Shown here in pieces: positions 55,524 to 64,000 of a stretch of DNA of 64,000 nucleotides. Numbering within the stretch: position 1 is the stretch's first letter; each line of letters starts with the position of its first letter. The translations under genes and the position numbers were made by a program. The stretch is from Rusavskia elegans (lineage: Eukaryota > Ascomycota > Lecanoromycetes > Teloschistales > Teloschistaceae): NCBI GenBank assembly GCA_011316305.1, contig SAUG01000012.1, positions 868,001 to 932,000 of the forward strand. Direction: 5' to 3'. Below the pieces are notes generated by a model that saw only the letters and a list, made by a program, of their open reading frames with translations, was not told the origin of the DNA and made no database searches.

Positions 55524-56102
55524 ATGCCTACACCATTAGATCGAGCCATGCAGTCCAGAGTAAGAGCCCTGGTTAATCCTTTCCCCACCCGGTAGCTGAC
55601 AACACCAACTACAGAATGCTTTCCTCGGTACGACACCTGTCATTGACTAACCAGGAGACATCAAGCTTACTAAAATCTCTGGAGTGACAGGTTTCGCAGG
55701 CATAGTCACCGCCGTAGCGTAAATCTCCCATCCAAACCACATCCCGAATCAGAAAATCGCTAATGTAGCCTCCAGAGCATGGAGCATATGGGGCGGCGAC
55801 ATGTTCCCGGGGGAGAAGGATCCTACAGGAGGCATGTACAGGGTTCATCGCTAGCTCGATCGACAGCAGAACAGCTTACTTTGTTTTAATCACAGATCCT
55901 GCACATTGGTCGGAGTCAGAGATGAGGATATGGCTTGAAAGGGTATGTTATGATATGAATGAAGTGTTCTTCGGTACGAGTTGAACAAGTCTATCTAACG
56001 CCTGCTATGTGATCTCAGAGAGGGCTTTTACCAAGTGGCAAGGCGTCGAGGGAGGAGCTTCTGCAACGAGTGTATACGAACCTGAGGCCTCCTAAAAAGT
56101 GA
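55524..56102 (+). CDS. Small conserved-looking gene, five exons, with in-frame TAA in exon 2 (possible pseudogene)
   Basis: Exons are 55524-55559, 55615-55718, 55776-55831, 55896-55942 and 56019-56102 (327 nt in a single frame after splicing). Residues start MPTPLDRAMQSRNAFLGTTPV; exon 2 continues PGDIKLTKISGVTGFAG after TAA at 55648-55650. Exon 3 gives AWSIWGGDMFPGEKDP. Exons 4-5 give HWSESEMRIWLERRGLLPSGKASREELLQRV, a helix pair like the W-x3-EL-x2-WL-x2-R...L motif of Ish1/SAP-like small domains. Introns 1, 2 and 4 are GT-AG; intron 3 is GC-AG. The TAA is one C-to-T step from CAA. The upstream and downstream frames agree, so either the stop is a real nonsense mutation, it is read through, or it lies in an implausibly short 27-nt intron. 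I do not recall a named function. Confidence 0.6.
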
Positions 56103-56466
56103 GGAAAGTGATCGGTAGTACGACGAACTGGCGTTCGAGGGAGGGAATGGATTATAGTACATAGTCTTGGATAGTCAAGCCTGGCTGAAGCAATCATTCA
56201 TTTTGATGTGCTAAGATACAAAATCCCCCTCTGCTGTTCGAGTGAAGTAGAAAGCCGATACATGCTCATGTTAGACAATATGAGAATCGACACCCCGATC
56301 TAAAAGATATATATCTGTGATGAATGCACACTAGCATCCGCAAGCCATATTCGCAGGATTGTAGTATGATGTATCGATGTATCGAAAGACGAAATTAGAA
56401 AGCTCGTGTTCTTGACAGTGTGCAGATGGATGGGTGCACTCAGCATCAGGTTAGAAGGCCGAGCCT
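56103..56466. other. Convergent 3' intergenic region
   Basis: 364 bp between two stop codons; no gene seen. Confidence 0.5.
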
Positions 56467-57767
56467 CTACTCTGACACTTGACGTGCACGAATGGTATTG
56501 GCATAGCCTTGTCGCAGGTTTTGCTGCTCTGCCTATGAACGCTTGAATTAGTGGACAGGATATCGATGCCACGATGATGAGGTAACCGACCTCTTGAGCA
56601 GCGGCTTTGGCCTTCTCGTCGGCAAGCTGGCGCACAAGGTCTTTCTTTGCAAGCTCTAGCTCGGCCCATTGTTGCTGAGTTTCGCGTGCGATTTCATCAG
56701 TCATCTTCTCTTTTTCCAATCGAACGCGCTTGGCCCTCTCGGCCTGCATCTTCAACTCGAGGACCTCGCTGCGAAGGTCTTCCAAATGATGACGGCTGAC
56801 CTCGAGATCGGTACTGGGGCTCATGCTACCGTCAGCACGATCATCAGAAGCAGCTCGCTTGCGTGACGCATCAGCGATGGGACCCAAAAGGCGGCCGCCG
56901 TAGCCGCAACGATTCGCACTACCGATTCCCTCAGCTCGAAGTTGTGCTGCCGAGAACGCGTTAGCCAGATCCAGAGAACTAATTCGAGTGCACATCCACG
57001 TACCAGGCTCACGGTAAAGGAATTTGAACGTACACCATGGAGCTTCGCCCTCGCGAGTTCGCTTTAATCGAATACGAGTTCCTCCACGGTCAGCCTCCTG
57101 CATCCGAGTACCATCCTTGAATCTGCAAGCTCATGTCAGAGGCCGATTCGACAGGATGATATGCATTGTGCCCTACATCATCTGGAGTGTGGGCTCAAGA
57201 GATCCGGTAGTAGGTGCCAGAACTTGGTTGTTCCAGTCCTTGGGAACCTCGTCTGGGAGCATGCAGCCATGAAAGTGTGCATTACGCTCAGGATCCTGCT
57301 TGGAGATCATGATATCGATTGATCCGACGTTGGTACGCTGGGAGCCTGACGTGAGCATTCCTATTTGGTCGTAAGCGGCTTGCTCCTATTGCTTCGGAGA
57401 CGATAGCAGACTTACGTTTTCGAGGAGGAATAGCAGCAGTGATCATGTCGCTCCGGTACATGGACCTCGTGTCCTTGTAGATGCCTTGAGTGAAGCCTAC
57501 GATGGGTGCGCGATGCTTGTTGACGCTGTTTCGAGTTGATTGCCAGAAATTACGGATGACTCCGTCGATGAAGAGATCAACCTCGAAGTGCTCGGAAACC
57601 ATGTCGAGTTCGACCTCAGCTGTAATGACTTGCTCCGACATGAGGGGGATGTAGCATTGCATATTTCCATGCTCATCGCCTGTAATTTTGTATTGGGGGC
57701 ACTCATGCCCATCTGCCATGATCTTGACAGTGGCATGACACTTGGCAATGTGATCCGAGAAACGCAT
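56467..57767 (-). CDS. DUF7918-like fungal protein with C-terminal coiled coil, 358 aa, five exons
   Basis: Minus strand exons: 57767-57416, 57360-57177, 57122-57004, 56946-56591 and 56532-56467 (1,077 nt). The N-terminal 200 residues are a beta-rich domain: MADGHECPQYKITGDEHG, YIPLMSEQVITAEVELD, FEVDLFIDGVIRNFW, GSIDIMISKQDP. This order (a tag-like phrase on a 'cognate' of an antigen, then a DG pair, then a GxIxVxI strand) resembles the fungal DUF7918 family. Exon 3 adds RIRLKRTREGEAPWCTFKFLYRE. Residues 255-340 are a Leu/Glu/Lys/Ala coiled coil, preceded by KRAAS, a possible nuclear signal. Function unknown. All joins restore frame and sensible protein. Confidence 0.75.
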
Positions 57768-58364
57768 TGTGGCCGTCGATTTGGTTGGATGAGGGTGACG
57801 AGCTCAATGCCGACGCACTCAGAGTGCTTGGGGTGAGTAAATCAAATGGATCGGTTGAAGTAGGATGGTGAATGAAAGAAATTCGGGAGGTGGAAGAAGA
57901 ATCTATCGTGGCAGCGCTTATCTGTTTACCGCTTTGTTGATGAATTCACCTTCTAGGCAGGAGCAATCCCGGGCGACAATCTTCTTGTGCAGTCCCAGTC
58001 ACACCATGGGATTATCAAAGATGATTTTGGGTCCAAGGTGATATCGAGAGGTCGAGCGAGGTGTAGGACTTAATCCAGGAAAATTAGAATTACGGGAAGA
58101 AGCCTTTGACTTGGTTACATTCACCAAGCAATGAATGGTCATTGTCAACAGTAATTTGTAGCGCATGTGATACGTCGGCGGCCGAGCTTCCGTTATCATG
58201 CAAATCAATCACTGTTGGCCTACCTCAATCCCTACACCTTTCAACAGAAGCCTCTGTAGCGATTTCAAGATGACAATTGGTTTGCACGCGGAGTCAAAAC
58301 ACCATCTGTCAATGACTGTGAATGAGTTTCGATTTTCCTGCACCTGGTGTAGGGCAATGATATT
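57768..58364. other. Intergenic / promoter of the DUF7918-like gene
   Basis: 597 bp between the 5' end of one minus-strand gene and the 3' end of the next; no gene seen. Confidence 0.4.
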
Positions 58365-58955
58365 TCAGACGACGATGCGGAATGTCTGCGTCTGAATCAG
58401 CCATTCTTTGACGTTCTTCATACGTTGCTGGCCCGCGGCCGCGGCAGGATTGGGGACGAGTAGGAAGCTCTCGCTGAAGGCTCTTGGCTGTGCTTCCTTG
58501 GGGTTTCCGTATTTGACGTAACCACTGACGGCTACCAGGATGGTCATGTTCTTCCCAGTCTTTGCTGGCCGTGCTTGGGTCCCTTCCGAGATATAATTTG
58601 GATTGACAACATGGCAGTCGTAACACTGGACTTCGTAGTGTGGCTGGGGTATCTGTTGCTCGAACATGGTCTGCATCGCTGCTGCAGTGGGGATCTGGGT
58701 GCCGTTGAAGCTTATGGAGGGTAGGTTTCCGCCAGGCATGGCAGCTGGAGGCATGTAGAATGATGCAATGGTATTTCGGCGTCCATTCAGCGCCGCGTAG
58801 TAGGAATCCACAAAATATTGGGAGGCTTTTGTTGCGACAGTTGAGTCAGCGATCCTCTTGGCCTGCCTCCAAAAACCGGAGAGTGTGTAGTTACCGTTGG
58901 TGGAAACCTTGATTAACGTGACATGTTCCTGATCCTCCATCTTGGCTCCCACCAA
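58365..58955 (-). CDS. Mtr2-like NTF2-fold mRNA export factor, about 196 aa
   Basis: Minus-strand open frame, ending VKEWLIQTQTFRIVV as in fungal Mtr2. The NTF2-like fold starts at about residue 40 (TKASQYFVDSYYAALNGRRNTIASFY), continues SISFNGTQIPTAAAMQTMFEQQ, then YEVQCYDCHVVNPNY and MTILVAVSGYVKYGNPKE...AFSESFLLVPN. Mtr2 pairs with Mex67 to export mRNA through nuclear pores. The 5' end is uncertain. ATGs exist at 58955 and 58940. The stretch between VTLIK and AKRIAD (45 nt, GTTTCC...GGCAG, in frame, no stop) could be a short intron; removal would give a more typical N-terminus. Divergent from MSM1. Confidence 0.8.
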   Translation of the reverse strand: MVGAKMEDQEHVTLIKVSTNGNYTLSGFWRQAKRIADSTVATKASQYFVDSYYAALNGRRNTIASFYMPPAAMPGGNLPSISFNGTQIPTAAAMQTMFEQQIPQPHYEVQCYDCHVVNPNYISEGTQARPAKTGKNMTILVAVSGYVKYGNPKEAQPRAFSESFLLVPNPAAAAGQQRMKNVKEWLIQTQTFRIVV

Positions 58956-59179
58956 GATCGAAAGGGCTTTTCAAGGGAGCAAACCCGGAAACTGGAAGCT
59001 CGAAGATCAGATGGAATGAGGATCTCGAAATCGGGACAAAGCCGTCGATTAAGCGCTACAGCCAATCGGAACGATTACAACTACTTAGCTAGCTTAAGCT
59101 TGGATCACACCTTAAACTCTCATTCCGGTATGTTCTCGCGTTCAATGCGGTATGCCAATCTGTGAGGGGCTTCCTCAGC
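58956..59179. promoter_or_regulatory. Shared divergent promoter region, MTR2 and MSM1
   Basis: 224 bp between opposed start codons, so the two promoters overlap or adjoin. No specific sites named. Confidence 0.5.
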
Positions 59180-61286
59180 ATGAGAAGCCAGCTCCTCAAT
59201 ACTACATCATACGTCTTCAAATGTATCAACAGCCCATGGCAATGTCGCAGTACCCGCATTGCTGCCCATCTACATCGTAACCTCTCCAATGGCTCTCCAA
59301 CTGAGAAGCCCTACTATGTCACAACTCCAATTTTTTATGTCAATGCAGGTAAGATAGCCAACTATAACCATACAATGTAGCCTTACTGATACTTTGCTAT
59401 AGATCCCCATATTGGACATCTGTATACCATTGTTCTTACCGACGTGTTGAAACGGTTTCATGCACTGAAAGGTAGGAAAGCTATCCTTTGTACTGGCACC
59501 GATGAACATGGCATGAAGGTGAGCACTCGATCACTTATCTATACAGCATGAAAATACTCACAGGTTGTACCAGATTCAGAGAGCTGCGGAGAAGGCCAAG
59601 CAAGATGTTCGCGCATTCTGTAATGAAAATTTCAGCGCCTTCAATGTACGTCAATTTCCGATCATAGTTGCGCATGAGCACTGATAGGAAACCAGAGGCT
59701 CGCAAGATTAGCGAATGTGCAGTACGACCACTTCATACGTACCTCGGAGCCAGACCACAGATTCGCTGTACAGCATTTCTGGGTCAGGCTGCCTATCTCC
59801 AATCTCGTGCAAAGAATGGACCGCTGAGACCGATGTAGCTTATGCTGAAAGAACGGGGATATATCTATGAGTCGAAGCACGAAGGATGGTATTCCGTCAG
59901 CGACGAGACCTTCTATCCTCCTTCGGCAGTACATCTCATACTGGACCCTGCCACCGGACGGAAACTCATGGTATAGATGAGCACTGCAACGCAAGGGATT
60001 GATTGCTTGCTGATTTCCTGTCAGGCATCCCAAGAAACAGACAAAGAGGTAGAATGGACGTCCGAGACCAACTACCACTTTCGTATGTCTACCCTCCGCG
60101 ATCGTTTACTCAAATTCTATGCCGACAACCCGCAATTCGTGGAGCCTTCGTCGCGCATGCAAAACGTCGTTTCACAAGTCACATCCGGCCTCTCTGACCT
60201 TTCCATATCTCGGCCTGTCGAACGCTTGTCATGGGGCATCCCCGTACCTGATGACACCTCCCAGACAATCTACGTATGGTTAGACGCCCTGATCAACTAC
60301 CTCACCAAAGCCAACTATCCCTTTCAAGTGCCCGGCCAAGAACACGCCGCAGGCTGGCCGGCAGACGTTCATGTAATCGGCAAAGACATTGTCCGATTCC
60401 ATTGCATTTACTGGCCAGCTTTCCTCCTCGCCCTGGACCTTCCTTTGCCCAAACAAATTCTGACGCATGCTCACTGGACTCTTGGGCATGAGAAAATGTC
60501 CAAGTCGACGGGCAATGTTGTCAATCCTTTCTATGCTCTGGAGCGATTCGGGTCGGATACCATGCGCTATTACCTAGTTCATAGCGGCGGAATCCAGGAT
60601 GACAGTGATTATGACAATCAGTACATCATTGAACGCTACAAGCTACTGCAAGGCAACCTTGGAAACCTGGTGACCCGGGTTGTACGAGGTAAAGGCTGGA
60701 ATGTCAGGCGCGCCGTTGCTTCCGGCCGGACAGATGATTCTGCTGAGGGAAAAGCCCATGTTGAAGCTCTAACACGACTCCTCACGTCCGTCGATCACTG
60801 GATGGCAAAGTTGCATCCCGGGGCCGCGATGAAACAGGTCCTTGCGGTCGTCCAGCAGGTATTTCTTCCCTTCGTCACTCCTTGTATTTGCTTCATAGTA
60901 CAACCATTTTCCTCAAGGTCCACTACTAATTCATCAAGCAGACTAACCAATACATGCAAAAAGCTTCCCCCTGGGACCTCTCCGCCCGCACCGACGAGCA
61001 CGGCGTACCCAAGGCAACCACCCAGCTCCGGGTGGACCAGCACGTCGAAAAAGTCGATTCCATCATCTATGTATGCGCCGAGTCCATCCGTATCTGTGGT
61101 ATCCTATTGCAACCAGTGATGCCGCAGCGGATGAAGCATCTGTTAGATCTCATGGGTGTGGATGAGGGAAGAAGGATGTTCAAGGATGCGGTGGTAGGAG
61201 CGGATAAGGAGTATGGAGTGCCTATGGTAGATATTGGTAAGGGGAGAGAAGGCGTGGTGTTTCCGCCGTTGGATAGTGATCTGTAA
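59180..61286 (+). CDS. Mitochondrial methionyl-tRNA synthetase (Msm1), 584 aa, seven exons
   Basis: Exons are 59180-59348, 59403-59518, 59574-59645, 59696-59782, 59839-59970, 60025-60858 and 60942-61286 (1,755 nt, all in frame). The Arg/Ser-rich N-terminus without acids (to about residue 40) is a mitochondrial signal. Class I signature HIGH occurs in DPHIGHLYT (start of exon 2); then GTDEHGMK, NVQYDHFIRTSEPDH, KHEGWYSVSDETFYP, IPVPDDTSQTIYVWLDALINYLT, GKDIVRFHCIYWPAFL, and the KMSKS loop as EKMSKSTGNVV in exon 6. The anticodon-binding helical domain follows in exons 6-7. It charges mitochondrial tRNA-Met. Motif order and length are those of MSM1; near-certain. Confidence 0.95.
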
Positions 61287-61706
61287 AGGCGCCTGGCAAT
61301 GATGTTTCGGAACAGGCGGTGGTGAATGGATGGTGCATACGGTATCATGTACATTGTATTCATATATGATCTTGTAGTGTCTATCGTCATACCACACCGC
61401 TTCGAGTTCTCTCATGCTCTTAAAGGATAACTGTATGTACAAGCGCCAGAAAGGGAATTCGGTTGCAATCGCTCCGCTTGCTATGCAATCGCTGCAAGTC
61501 TTCAGCTCCTAGCTCGCCTGATCGCAAGCACCCTCAAATAACCGCGGAAGAAGTATTTGAATACCAAAGGAGGTAATAACGAACACCATGGGTATCAGCC
61601 CATCCAGCCAGTCCAGGCCCTCCCGAAAATTGGAGGTTGATAACACGACCATCAACCGCCTTGACTTCACTCTCTTCTCCACCACCCAGCTTGATTGATC
61701 ACACAA
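61287..61706. other. Convergent 3' intergenic region
   Basis: 420 bp; no gene seen. Confidence 0.45.
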
Positions 61707-62324
61707 TCAAGTCTCCTCCCCAATCGGCCTGCTCGCCGAATCCGTCTTCCAAATCCCCGTCCCCATGGCCTTACTGACCCCAATCCCCAGCCCCGTCACG
61801 GCGCCAATGAACACCAACGCAATCAAGAAATGCACGAGCACTTTCTGGCGTTTACTCAGATTCCGCCACCAGCCCCGTGCCTTTTTGGCTTCGGATCGGC
61901 AGAGGAGTGATTGTTTGTTCTGGCATCTTGATTGCTGATTTCCTTGCTGGAAGTTGTTGTTATTATGGCTGGGAGCAGCGGAACCGTTGGAAAGAACCGT
62001 GGAGATGGTGACGCCGGTGTTGTTGCCTTTTTCGAGATCGATGGGATCTTGGGCTGTGGAGGAGCGGGTGTGGACGCGGGATCTGGATTCGGAGGCGCGG
62101 GCGTGGCAGTAAAAGGGGCTGAAAGGGTCGGTAGAGGTGGGGTCGTAGGTATCGGCTTCGGTGTTTGGGGTTGGGGCGGGGAGGGAGGTTGCTGATGGGT
62201 TGTAATGTGTGATGAAAGGGGCTTGTTGGGTTGGAAGGTCTAGTTCGGAGGTGTCTCGGGAGCCAATGGGTTGGACGGAAGCTCCGATTGTTGATTTCTC
62301 TGTCAAGGGGATGGTAGAAGACAT
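61707..62324 (-). CDS. Single-pass membrane protein of unknown function, about 205 aa
   Basis: Minus-strand open frame. It is open up to 62375, but the ATG at 62324 (MSSTIPLTEKS) has a better context and avoids a hydrophobic false start. Residues 1-150 are polar and disordered (Ser, Thr, Pro, Asn, Gln). A basic stretch ARGWWRNLSKRQK precedes one transmembrane helix (about 163-190, LVHFLIALVFIGAVTGLGIGV). The short tail after it is polar. The positive-inside rule suggests N-terminus in the cytosol. This layout, a long disordered cytosolic tail and one C-terminal helix, is common in fungal orphans. No family recognised. Confidence 0.55.
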   Translation of the reverse strand: MSSTIPLTEKSTIGASVQPIGSRDTSELDLPTQQAPFITHYNPSATSLPAPTPNTEADTYDPTSTDPFSPFYCHARASESRSRVHTRSSTAQDPIDLEKGNNTGVTISTVLSNGSAAPSHNNNNFQQGNQQSRCQNKQSLLCRSEAKKARGWWRNLSKRQKVLVHFLIALVFIGAVTGLGIGVSKAMGTGIWKTDSASRPIGEET

Positions 62325-63400
62325 TGTTATGAGATCGAAACGGAAGGGTAGAGATTGAGAGGCGGAGTGTAGCAAGATGATGGTTTCCCACAGGGCTTGG
62401 TCTGAGTCTCTGCTCTCTAGTAATTGATATCAAGACCTTGTCGGAGCCAATTGATTGAACTGTGACCACGGACGTAGTGGAAAGAGGAGGGAATTCAATG
62501 TTGAGGATTGGACGGCTTGATGGTTGGTCCCAGCAGGGAATAGGAGTAGCAATGGAATCTCACACACGGTGCTCTATCAATGTCAAGGACTCTCCTCGAC
62601 CCAGTCAGCAAGTACAGAGAGGAAATCCGTAGTGATGTTGGAGATGGATGTGGTGATAATGCAGAGGAAGCCGTGTGATGCAGAAGCTTCCTTGATCTGC
62701 TAGTACAAGTAAGTTTTAACTCTACTCTCGGTAGCTCCGGAGGCAGAGCAAGACTAATAGATATTGAAGCGGCCCCAGTGTCCACTTCCTGGCCATCATT
62801 GGCTTGCAGTAGCGTAGCCAAACGGTGGTGCTTCCCGTGCTCTTGACCCGCACCAGTATAGTTTCCGCCTTGGCATGCTCCATCGGGATTTGGTCCGCCC
62901 GTTCTGGAACATTGGTACTGTTCCAGCATTTTCATTTGTTGACTATTAATTGACACGTCAATCATCCGGAAGACCGGAACTTGTTGTTATCAGCTGTGAC
63001 GGGATGCCCTCAGTCTGTTATCGTACTTACTCATGAGACTTCGTCTTACAGTTTCAAGGTTATCGGGAGACATCAGATGGCTCAGAAGCTGTGGTCTGTG
63101 GACGCCCCAAGACCCTGCATAATCGGGCGTGGTATCCGCCGTGCTTCTAGACTTCTAGTGTCGATCGCTTCCTGTTCCTAAACTTGTCTTTGTTATCCCT
63201 CACATCGATATCTGTAAGTGGAGCGAATCGAACAAGAGTTGCATGGAAAGCATCATTATTCGTCTATCTACGCCAGTTATATTCTGTTATTGCTCAAGGA
63301 GAGAAACACGTAAAGACGCCAGTAGGATGCTTCGAATGCTTAGAAGTATGTAGCGCCGAACATGCCATGCAAAGCATCTTTCATATCATCATCTTGCTCG
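62325..63400. other. Intergenic, nothing convincing
   Basis: About 1.1 kb. A 156-codon minus frame at 62965-62495 begins plausibly but shows no family resemblance and turns Ser/Leu-rich; not accepted. Confidence 0.35.
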
Positions 63401-64000
63401 TCATTCAAGCTTCATTTCATCGAAATCTTCTCTCCGGATTGCGCTGCGATCGCACATGCTTCGAAAGATCCCTTCTTCTTCCCACAACTTCAAAGGCGTG
63501 TCCAACTCAACAATCCGGCCCTGATCCATCACGCAAATGCGGTCGTAGTTGATGATTGTCTTCAGTCGGTGCGCGATACATAGTAGAGTCTTGCCGCGGA
63601 ATCCCGTCGCGATCGTCCTCTGGATCTTTTGATCCGTTTCCATATCAACACTAGACGTAGCCTCATCGCAGACGATGATCTGCGCGTTGCGGACAAGGGC
63701 ACGCGCGAGCGCCATGAGCTGTCGCTGTCCGAGCGAAAAGTTGAGACCTTCTTCCTCCACCACGGCGTCGAGGTGAATCCGCCCGTGAGACTTGTCATCG
63801 AGCTTCGCCTCAGCGTCGATCAGATCCGACTGCCGAAGAGCGGACCATAGCTCCAGGTCGGTATGCTCGTGGAACGGGTCCAGATTCGATCGAATGGTGC
63901 CGCGAAACAACGTTGGGTCTTGCGGGATGATGGCGAGCCGGGTGCGGAGGTCCTTCAACCCCACGGTAGCAATGTTGATACCGTCAATGCTGATGCTGCC
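63401..64000 (-). CDS. ABC transporter, ABCC (MRP) family, C-terminal nucleotide-binding domain; partial at right edge
   Basis: 199 codons of the C-terminal end are in the window; the 5' part lies beyond 64000. Visible in order: SIDGINIATVGLKDLR, IPQDPTLFRGTIRSNLDPF (Q-loop), the signature as FSLGQRQLMALARAL (the usual LSGGQ replaced by FSLGQ, common in NBD2 of fungal Yor1-like ABCC pumps), Walker B IIVCDEATSSVD, and the H-loop IAHRL. Walker A lies upstream, off the window. ABCC pumps export drugs, glutathione conjugates or metabolites at plasma or vacuolar membrane. The subfamily is secure; substrate and location are not. Confidence 0.92.
   Translation of the reverse strand, partial: GSISIDGINIATVGLKDLRTRLAIIPQDPTLFRGTIRSNLDPFHEHTDLELWSALRQSDLIDAEAKLDDKSHGRIHLDAVVEEEGLNFSLGQRQLMALARALVRNAQIIVCDEATSSVDMETDQKIQRTIATGFRGKTLLCIAHRLKTIINYDRICVMDQGRIVELDTPLKLWEEEGIFRSMCDRSAIRREDFDEMKLE

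Noticed and set aside
55628..55654. 27-nt intron removing the in-frame TAA of the small gene
   Set aside because: It has GTACG, CTAAC and CAG, but is shorter than any ascomycete intron I know; kept only as an alternative in the findings.
62495..62965. 156-codon minus-strand frame
   Set aside because: No recognisable domain; the second half looks like random translation.
1..64000. tRNA, rRNA genes and CRISPR arrays
   Set aside because: No cloverleaf-type arms with GTTCGAATC-like T loops, no rRNA-like blocks and no spaced repeats were seen by eye; a dedicated tRNA scan was not possible.

Overview
This window is nuclear DNA of a filamentous ascomycete, most likely a Dothideomycete (inferred from gene families and protein flavour, not proven). 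Coding genes have short introns of about 45-75 bp with GT...CTAAC/CTGAC...AG signals. Two blocks (1-1610 and about 3266-10096) are extremely A+T rich and almost free of CpA and TpG while keeping CpG, the footprint of repeat-induced point mutation (RIP).

Left part (1 to about 25 kb) is accessory-like. An aminoglycoside-phosphotransferase-family pseudogene (1620-3017) sits between the RIP blocks and carries two RIP-type in-frame stops. Next comes a 7,010-bp Mutator-like DNA transposon (3176-10185) with about 90-bp terminal inverted repeats and a perfect 9-bp target duplication. Nested in it is a 3,376-bp LTR retrotransposon (4765-8140) with two 409-bp LTRs and a perfect 5-bp duplication. Then follow a Cys-rich/Gly-rich orphan, a small secreted Cys-rich protein, an arylsulfotransferase-like secreted protein, a SUR7-family membrane protein, a polytopic membrane protein, a metallo-beta-lactamase-fold protein, a protein with a fungal STAND-type N-terminus and a damaged LIM region, and a secreted CHRD-domain protein.

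Right part (25.5-64 kb) is gene-dense and mostly housekeeping. In order: Rrn10-like Pol I factor, CSA/ERCC8 WD40 protein, CobW/ZNG1-type GTPase, small Gly-rich protein, GST-kappa, ArfGAP with UBA domain, a 1,058-aa orphan, a disordered protein, a catalytically dead metalloendopeptidase-like protein, nitronate monooxygenase, taxilin, Cym1 presequence protease, a tiny membrane protein, DNA polymerase delta subunit Pol31, ribosomal protein L38, a five-exon small gene with an in-frame TAA, a DUF7918-like protein, Mtr2, mitochondrial methionyl-tRNA synthetase, a single-pass membrane protein, and the C-terminal nucleotide-binding domain of an ABCC transporter that runs off the right edge.

Genes are individually transcribed. 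Several divergent pairs share short intergenic regions (RRN10/CSA, GST-kappa/ArfGAP, taxilin/CYM1, RPL38/small gene, MTR2/MSM1). All exon structures were worked out by eye from reading frames, splice signals and family similarity; none was checked against transcripts or databases.
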